Assembly (NCBI GenBank): GCA_045642925.1
Contig: JAZUJW010000093.1
Span: 1 to 64,000, forward strand
DNA: 64,000 nucleotides
Direction of reading: 5' to 3'
From: Firm-04 sp045642925
Lineage (GTDB): Bacteria > Bacillota > Clostridia > Oscillospirales > Ruminococcaceae
The stretch's first letter is position 1. Every line of letters begins with the position of its first letter. Of the stretch, positions 59,595 to 64,000 are shown piece after piece. The translations under genes and the position numbers were made by a program. The notes under the pieces were generated by a model. It was not told the DNA's origin, searched no databases, and worked only from the letters and a program-made list of their open reading frames with translations.

Positions 59595-59920
59595 AAAAAA
59601 TGGCCTCATACGCCTGAAAGCGCATGAGGTAAAAGAAAGAGCGGATTCATATGGGGAAGACTCTTATGTACAGGGGTCAGACTGCACATAAGACGACCTT
59701 GGCAAATATATCACAGAAGGAACAATCCAATCGCGGCGGAAACTGCGGCAATGACACCGCAGTTTCACCACCCCTCTTTTCTATGCTGCTTCTGTAATAC
59801 GAGAACGATTATGGTTGGCACGAATGTACTTGTCACCCCTCTCCTTAACAAGTACATTGCCAACCCTTTGATGTTCGGAGTACGCAGACGATATGCGCAT
59901 ACAATAGTATCTTTGTCCCG
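59595..59920 (-). ncRNA. Hairpin-rich putative transcript (small RNA or small-peptide unit)
   Basis: Nothing long is coded here. Read on the minus strand: a possible promoter (TTGACG, 17 bp, TATGCG, about 59923-59895), then an 18-bp stem at 59865-59813 whose 14-base loop holds AAGGAGAGGGGTG, a ribosome site plus GTG. The GTG frame encodes 23 residues, hydrophobic then basic (FVPTIIVLVL then QKQHRK), ending at TGA. A second hairpin (AAACTGCGG/CCGCAGTTT, 59766-59740), a third (59696-59661) and a terminator-like stem with a T run (59626-59594) follow. It could be a type I toxin-like unit or a structured RNA. Confidence 0.35.
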
Positions 59921-59952
59921 TCAAGACTCCTCAACAAATCGGGACGATAAAA

Positions 59953-60975
59953 TCAATTTTCCTTGAGGATCGCGGTTTTTGCATTCTCCAAAGCAGAAAT
60001 CACGCGGTCACACCATGTATCAAAGGCATCATCAGGCGTTTGCAGGGCAGGATTCGCCAATACATTTTCCAATGTGGCACGAATTCCTTGGTCAAGACGT
60101 ACTGTTGCCTGAAATTCAGGGACGGCGCGTTTCAGTTTTGTATTTTCAAACACCACAGAATTCGCCTTGTCGCCAATCAGTGAACCTGTAAAGTCGTAAT
60201 CGCTGACAGCGGCAAGAAAATCCGATGCAACATAGTACGGATGCAGTTCTACGCCCAATGCATCAGCAATGGTCTGGTAAATCTGATTCCATGTAAGCGT
60301 TTCATCCGATGTGATCTGGAACGCTTCGCCAATGGCGTGAATGTTGCCCATCAAGCCGACAAAGCCTTTGGCAAAGTCGGAATTATGCGTCATCGTCCAG
60401 AGAGAAGTGCCGTCACCATGAATAATGACAGGTTTGCCCTCCATAATGCGCTTTACGACCTGCCAGCTTCCGCCGTTTCCGTGTACACCCATCGGTACAC
60501 TACGCTCATCATAGGTATGGCTGGGACGAATAATCGTAATCGGGAAACCTTCTTCACGGTATTTGCGCATGAGAAATTCTTCGCAGGCGATCTTGTTCCG
60601 TGAATATTCCCAATACGGATTGACCAGTGGTGTTCCCTCCGTAATGCGGAAATTCGACATTGGCTTCTGATATGCCGATGCAGAACTGATATACATAAAC
60701 TGCTTGGTCTTTCCAGCAAACAGGCGATAATCGCGTTCCAATTGCTGCGGAACAAAACCAATAAAGTCGCATACCGTATCAAACTGCATTCCATCCAGTA
60801 AAGCAGCCGCTGCCGCTTCGTCATTGATATCACAATTCAATACATGGACACTGTCGGGCAGTTCGTCCGTGCGGTTTCCACGGTTCAACAAATACAGTTC
60901 CCAACCTTTTTGTATCGAAAGACGCGTGATCGCCATGCTGATCGTACCGGTTCCGCCAATAAACAATGCTTTCAT
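59953..60975 (-). CDS. NAD-dependent epimerase/dehydratase family protein
   Basis: A 340-residue extended-SDR protein. The nucleotide loop is FIGGTGTISMAI (residues 5-16). The active-site YSRNK follows at about 124, with the Ser/Thr region ISSASAYQ. The pattern FVPQQLERDYRLFAGKTKQFMYISS matches nucleoside-diphosphate-sugar epimerases or reductases (the isoflavone-reductase/CSP41-like subgroup). AAGGAGG lies ahead of the ATG. It is 12 bases downstream of the alcohol dehydrogenase in one operon. Substrate unknown. Confidence 0.85.
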   Translation of the reverse strand: MKALFIGGTGTISMAITRLSIQKGWELYLLNRGNRTDELPDSVHVLNCDINDEAAAAALLDGMQFDTVCDFIGFVPQQLERDYRLFAGKTKQFMYISSASAYQKPMSNFRITEGTPLVNPYWEYSRNKIACEEFLMRKYREEGFPITIIRPSHTYDERSVPMGVHGNGGSWQVVKRIMEGKPVIIHGDGTSLWTMTHNSDFAKGFVGLMGNIHAIGEAFQITSDETLTWNQIYQTIADALGVELHPYYVASDFLAAVSDYDFTGSLIGDKANSVVFENTKLKRAVPEFQATVRLDQGIRATLENVLANPALQTPDDAFDTWCDRVISALENAKTAILKEN

Positions 60976-60987
60976 TGGAGTACCTCC

Positions 60988-62172
60988 TTATTCAAGTGAA
61001 GCGTGTGCTGCGATTTGATAGATGTTTGTGACATCCTGTGCATTCAGCGGACGGAAACCGTTTCGGACTCCGTTTTCGACACCAAGCTTATCGACAAGAT
61101 ACGGAATATCCGATTCTTTTGCACCAAGTTCCTCGAAATTGATCGGCATTCCGATAGAATGCAGGAAAGAACGGAATGCGTGAATGCCGGCGATAGCGGT
61201 TTCTTTCGGATTATCGTAGTTCATCTGACAGCCCCAGACACGTACCGCAACTTTCGCAAAGCGCATTACATCCGTATCAACGACATATTCCATCCATGCG
61301 GGCATGACAACAGCTAATCCTGCACCGTGTGCCACATCATAAAGTCCTGAAAGTTCATGTTCAAGCGCATGGCTGTTCCAGTCCTGTGCTCTTCCACATC
61401 CAATGATATCATTATGTGCAACGGTTCCTGCCCACATGATATTGGCACGGGCATCGAAATCCTGCGGATTCTTCAGCACACGCGGCGTTTCCCGAATCAT
61501 TGTCAGAAGCAGTGCTTCACAAAGACGGTCAGTCACTTCCACTTCTTTTGTAGTGGTAAAATAACGTTCAAAAATATGCGCCATAATGTCTGTCGCACCA
61601 CAGGCGGTCTGATACGGCGGCAATGTGAACATTCTTTCGGGATTGAGTACCGAAAAACGTGGGCGAAGCAAATCCGAACCGACATCTCGCTTCTCCAGCG
61701 TAGATTCTTTCGTGACAACGGAACCGCCTGAACCTTCACTGCCCGCTGCGGCAATCGTCAGCACTGTACCGATTGGCAGAGCACGCTCGACTTTCTTTCC
61801 GGTACCGTAAAAGTCCCAGAAATCGCCATCATACAGCGTTCCGAGTGCGATTGCCTTACTGCTGTCAATGCACGAACCGCCGCCGACAGAAAGAATGAAA
61901 TCAATATTGTTCGATTTGCAGATTTCAATGCCCTCGCGGATCTTGGTATCTTTGGGGTTCGGCTGAACACCGCCCAACAGCATATAAAATAAACCTGCTG
62001 CTTCCAATTGCTGCTTTACAACATCCATTAATCCCGAACGGACTGCCGAACCGGAACCATAATGCACCAGCACACGAGAACCGCCATGTTTCTGAATCAG
62101 TGCACCGATTTGCTGTTCTGCATCTTTTCCGAAGACAAATTCCGTTGGACTATAAAATTGAAATGAATCCAT
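60988..62172 (-). CDS. Iron-containing alcohol dehydrogenase (butanol dehydrogenase-like)
   Basis: A 394-residue group III alcohol dehydrogenase. The nucleotide-binding loop SVGGGSCIDSSKAIA is followed by metal ligands in GATDIMAHIFE and SHALEHELSGLYDVAHGAGLA. The Asp and the three His of the Fe site are present. It is close in pattern to YqhD/Bdh, NADPH-dependent aldehyde reductases. AAGGAG precedes the ATG. It is divergent from an AraC-type gene and upstream of the epimerase. Confidence 0.92.
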   Translation of the reverse strand: MDSFQFYSPTEFVFGKDAEQQIGALIQKHGGSRVLVHYGSGSAVRSGLMDVVKQQLEAAGLFYMLLGGVQPNPKDTKIREGIEICKSNNIDFILSVGGGSCIDSSKAIALGTLYDGDFWDFYGTGKKVERALPIGTVLTIAAAGSEGSGGSVVTKESTLEKRDVGSDLLRPRFSVLNPERMFTLPPYQTACGATDIMAHIFERYFTTTKEVEVTDRLCEALLLTMIRETPRVLKNPQDFDARANIMWAGTVAHNDIIGCGRAQDWNSHALEHELSGLYDVAHGAGLAVVMPAWMEYVVDTDVMRFAKVAVRVWGCQMNYDNPKETAIAGIHAFRSFLHSIGMPINFEELGAKESDIPYLVDKLGVENGVRNGFRPLNAQDVTNIYQIAAHASLE

Positions 62173-62207
62173 AAGCGCTCCTTATTTTTTGTAAATTTCT
62201 GTATTAC

Positions 62208-62240
62208 AGTATAGCATTTTTCAAAATAATGTGCTATAAT
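62208..62240. promoter_or_regulatory. Overlapping divergent promoters
   Basis: Plus: -35-like TAGCAT (62212-62217), 17 bp, TATAAT (62235-62240). Minus: TAGCAC (62236-62231), 17 bp, TATACT (62213-62208). Each -10 overlaps the other's -35 inside a near-palindrome TATAGCA...TGCTATA, so polymerase binding at one should exclude the other. Confidence 0.6.
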
Positions 62241-62286
62241 ATTCTTATCCATGAATTGTAAAAAACGATTTTAAGGAGCGATGACC

Positions 62287-63153
62287 ATGCATACATTATT
62301 TGAAAGCGGAGATATTTTAGAATCTCCGATCGAATGCTTTGATTATGACACCTCGGAAAAGCCGTTCCCGATCAAACCGCACTGGCATTATTACACAGAA
62401 CTCATCTATCTGGAAGAAGGCAGTGCAGAAATGCAGACGGGTGAACATCGCTATCTGATTCACAGCGGCGATTTGATGCTGTTCCATCCAAAGTCTATTC
62501 ATGCAATTTATAGTGTCGATGAAAAGCCGCTTCGGTATCTCGGCATCAAGTTTGATATCAACCAGTTCAATGCCACTGTCACATATGCACCAAAACTGCG
62601 GAGTATTTTCCGCAGCGCCGAAAAGCGCGGGATGCTTCCTGTCTTTCCGGTCGGATTTCAGAATTCCATCGACCTGAAGAAGATGTTCTGGAACTGCGTG
62701 AATGAAATACGAGAGAAACATTATGGCTATGATCTCATTATCCGTTCAGAAATATATGAGCTGCTGGTGCAAATGCTTCGCTCATGGCAGAAAAGTGGTT
62801 TTTCGGTTGACAGCGAAACCTTTGCGGAAGATGCAAACTGTGATATCTATTCGATTACCGAATATATTGATGCACATATTTGTGATGGCATCCGTGTCAA
62901 TGAACTGGCAGAGATCTGCGGCATGAGCTATTCCTATTTTGCCAAGCGTTTTCAAGAAATATACGGCAAAAGCTGTAAAACATACATCGAATCTATGCGG
63001 TTATTTCAGGTCGAGGAATACTTGTTATTCACCGATTTTGACCTGAATTACATCAGTCAGGAAACCGGTTTTTCAGATTGCAGCCACATGATAAAGAGTT
63101 TCAAGCAGAGCCGCGGAATGACACCCAAACAGTTCCGAATGAATCGGAAATAA
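62287..63153 (+). CDS. AraC-family transcriptional regulator
   Basis: A 288-residue regulator. The N-terminal cupin-like domain (PHWHYYTELIYLEEGSAEMQTGEHRY, about 30-60) senses a small molecule. The two HTH motifs at the C-terminus are IRVNELAEICGMSYSYFAKRFQEIYGKS and LNYISQETGFSDCSHMIKSFKQSRGMTPKQF. The ATG at 62287 has AAGGAG 8 bases upstream; an ATG two codons earlier is too close. It is divergent from the alcohol dehydrogenase operon and is the natural candidate to regulate it. Confidence 0.91.
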   Translation: MHTLFESGDILESPIECFDYDTSEKPFPIKPHWHYYTELIYLEEGSAEMQTGEHRYLIHSGDLMLFHPKSIHAIYSVDEKPLRYLGIKFDINQFNATVTYAPKLRSIFRSAEKRGMLPVFPVGFQNSIDLKKMFWNCVNEIREKHYGYDLIIRSEIYELLVQMLRSWQKSGFSVDSETFAEDANCDIYSITEYIDAHICDGIRVNELAEICGMSYSYFAKRFQEIYGKSCKTYIESMRLFQVEEYLLFTDFDLNYISQETGFSDCSHMIKSFKQSRGMTPKQFRMNRK

Positions 63154-63184
63154 CCGATTTGATGAAATTATTATAAAGAAAAGC

Positions 63185-63213
63185 TTGACTTTTTCTTAAA
63201 ATTGTGGTATGCT
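63185..63213 (+). promoter_or_regulatory. Promoter of the riboswitch-controlled gene
   Basis: TTGACT at 63185-63190, 17 bp, TATGCT at 63208-63213. It places transcription start just ahead of the aptamer. Confidence 0.8.
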
Positions 63214-63218
63214 AGTAA

Positions 63219-63369
63219 CGATAAAAGGGAGTAGCCTGCAAAAGAATGACCGGATAATTTTGTGTTTCGCGTCGTCATGCCCGATATGAAGAATTTCATA
63301 TCCGCACGGAACGTAAATGGCAAGACTTTTATCGCAGCAGATGTATTCTGCTGCGATAAAAGTCTTTTT
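63219..63369 (+). promoter_or_regulatory. yybP-ykoY family (manganese) riboswitch with intrinsic terminator
   Basis: The aptamer shows the conserved 5' element AAAGGGAGTAGC (63224-63235), GTCGTCA (63271-63277) and 3' element GGCAAGACTTTTATC (63319-63333), in the order known from the Lactococcus and Bacillus yybP-ykoY RNAs. P1 pairs GATAAAAG (5') with CTTTTATC (3'). The same 3' strand starts a 20-bp terminator stem (63322-63341 with 63347-63366) ending in TTTTTC. P1 formation should therefore block the terminator, giving a ligand-on switch. Family assignment comes from the conserved motifs. Confidence 0.85.
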
Positions 63370-63412
63370 CTTTTGCCGAAATTTCATTGCTCCCATCAGA
63401 AAGGAACTGTAT

Positions 63413-64000
63413 ATGGAAGTTCTATACCAAAACATTCTCAATCTGGACTGGAAGATGGTGGTCATGTGGGCGATCGGCGCTGTCCTGATCTACCTCGCCA
63501 TCAAAAAAGACATGGAGCCCAGTCTGCTGCTTCCGATGGGATTCGGAGCGATTCTGGTCAACCTTCCGCTTTCGGGTGCTGTGACACAAGGCGCTGAAGA
63601 AGGTCCTCTGAGCATTCTCTACAACGCCGGAATTGCCAATGAGTTGTTTCCGCTGATTTTATTTATTGGCATCGGTGCTATGATCGACTTCGGCCCGCTT
63701 TTGTCCAATCCTGTTTTGATGCTGTTCGGTGCTGCAGCACAGTTCGGTATCTTCTTTACGCTTTGTCTTTCTTCTGTGTTTTTCGATACGAATGACGCCG
63801 CTTCTATCGCCATCATCGGTGCAGCAGACGGCCCGACCTCTATTGTTGTCGGACAGAAACTCAATACGCAGTATATCGGTGCAATTATGGTCGCTGCTTA
63901 TTCCTATATGGCACTTGTCCCGATCATTCAGCCGCCGATCATCAAACTTCTGACCAGCAAAAAAGAACGCATGATTCACATGGAGTACACACAGCGTCCT
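63413..64000 (+). CDS. Sodium-pumping decarboxylase beta-subunit family protein (OadB/GcdB-like), partial
   Basis: The first 196 codons of an integral membrane protein, running off the right edge. The sequence shows the family hallmarks: FIGIGAMIDFGPLLSNP (about 84-100), IIGAADGPTSIVVG (about 135-148) and SYMALVPIIQPPI (about 166-178), which carries the Na+-site region. In the canonical system it couples decarboxylation of oxaloacetate, glutaconyl-CoA or methylmalonyl-CoA to Na+ export. AAAGG is 8 bases before the ATG. It is preceded by a yybP-ykoY riboswitch, which is not the usual gene partner. The presence of alpha or biotin-carrier subunits cannot be judged here. Confidence 0.88.
   Translation, partial: MEVLYQNILNLDWKMVVMWAIGAVLIYLAIKKDMEPSLLLPMGFGAILVNLPLSGAVTQGAEEGPLSILYNAGIANELFPLILFIGIGAMIDFGPLLSNPVLMLFGAAAQFGIFFTLCLSSVFFDTNDAASIAIIGAADGPTSIVVGQKLNTQYIGAIMVAAYSYMALVPIIQPPIIKLLTSKKERMIHMEYTQRP

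Noticed and set aside
1..64000. CRISPR arrays, tRNA or rRNA genes, transposases, prophage
   Set aside because: No regularly spaced repeats, no cloverleaf-like or rRNA sequence, and no transposase or phage genes were seen on either strand by eye. A dedicated search would be needed to exclude small ones.

Overview
The window looks like chromosomal DNA of an anaerobic Gram-positive gut or rumen Firmicute, most likely a Ruminococcus or close relative in the Oscillospiraceae/Ruminococcaceae. The reasons are a dockerin-bearing GH9 cellulase (cellulosome component), GTP-type PEP carboxykinase, the spoIIGA-sigE sporulation pair, a T-box ahead of gatCAB, lipoproteins and surface proteins with long Thr-rich linkers, and mid-range GC. 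Promoters are strikingly uniform: TTGACA-like -35, exactly 17 bp spacer, TATAAT-like -10, often extended by TGn. No tRNA, rRNA, CRISPR array, prophage or intact insertion sequence was seen.

Layout. 1-8.1 kb: tail of a frameshifted gene, a phosphomannomutase/phosphoglucomutase, an anti-sigma-type kinase followed by a DMT-transporter/dCache/HAMP/PP2C fusion, a diguanylate cyclase and a Nudix hydrolase. 8.1-10.3 kb: small membrane proteins, one apparently a chimera with a sigma-factor N-terminus, and a PstS-like binding protein. 10.3-15.8 kb (minus): trkA-trkH-patatin operon, a histidine phosphatase and an SDR. 16-22.3 kb (plus): GH31 alpha-xylosidase, PH-domain protein, FkbM methyltransferase and two overlapping WYL regulators. 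22.3-28.2 kb: C39-peptidase lipoprotein, pckG, DUF2975/HTH pair, spoIIGA-sigE and a small helical protein.

28.2-35.7 kb: a gene-poor 0.7 kb stretch with inverted repeats, then a Thr-rich surface protein, a vWA lipoprotein, an E2-like protein, a second diguanylate cyclase, acylphosphatase and a LppM-like lipoprotein. 35.9-42.8 kb: MutS-like ATPase and ABC exporter, then T-box-gatC-gatA-gatB, in which GatA is short and lacks two of the three catalytic residues. 42.9-48.7 kb: MBOAT plus SGNH hydrolase (envelope polysaccharide O-acetylation), an AraC regulator and the GH9 cellulase. 48.9-53.3 kb: zinc-ribbon membrane protein, sugar nucleotidyltransferase plus sugar kinase, and an ECF sigma/anti-sigma-like pair. 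53.4-58.6 kb (minus): SulP transporter and a heterodimeric ABC exporter. 58.8-63.2 kb: AIM24 protein, a hairpin-rich non-coding stretch, epimerase and iron alcohol dehydrogenase, with a divergent AraC regulator.

The right edge holds a clear yybP-ykoY (manganese) riboswitch with a terminator, directly ahead of a sodium-pumping-decarboxylase-beta (OadB) family gene that runs off the end. The observations most worth following are this riboswitch/transporter pairing, the degenerate GatA in a T-box operon, the transporter-phosphatase fusion next to its presumed kinase partner, and the structured unit at 59.6-59.9 kb.
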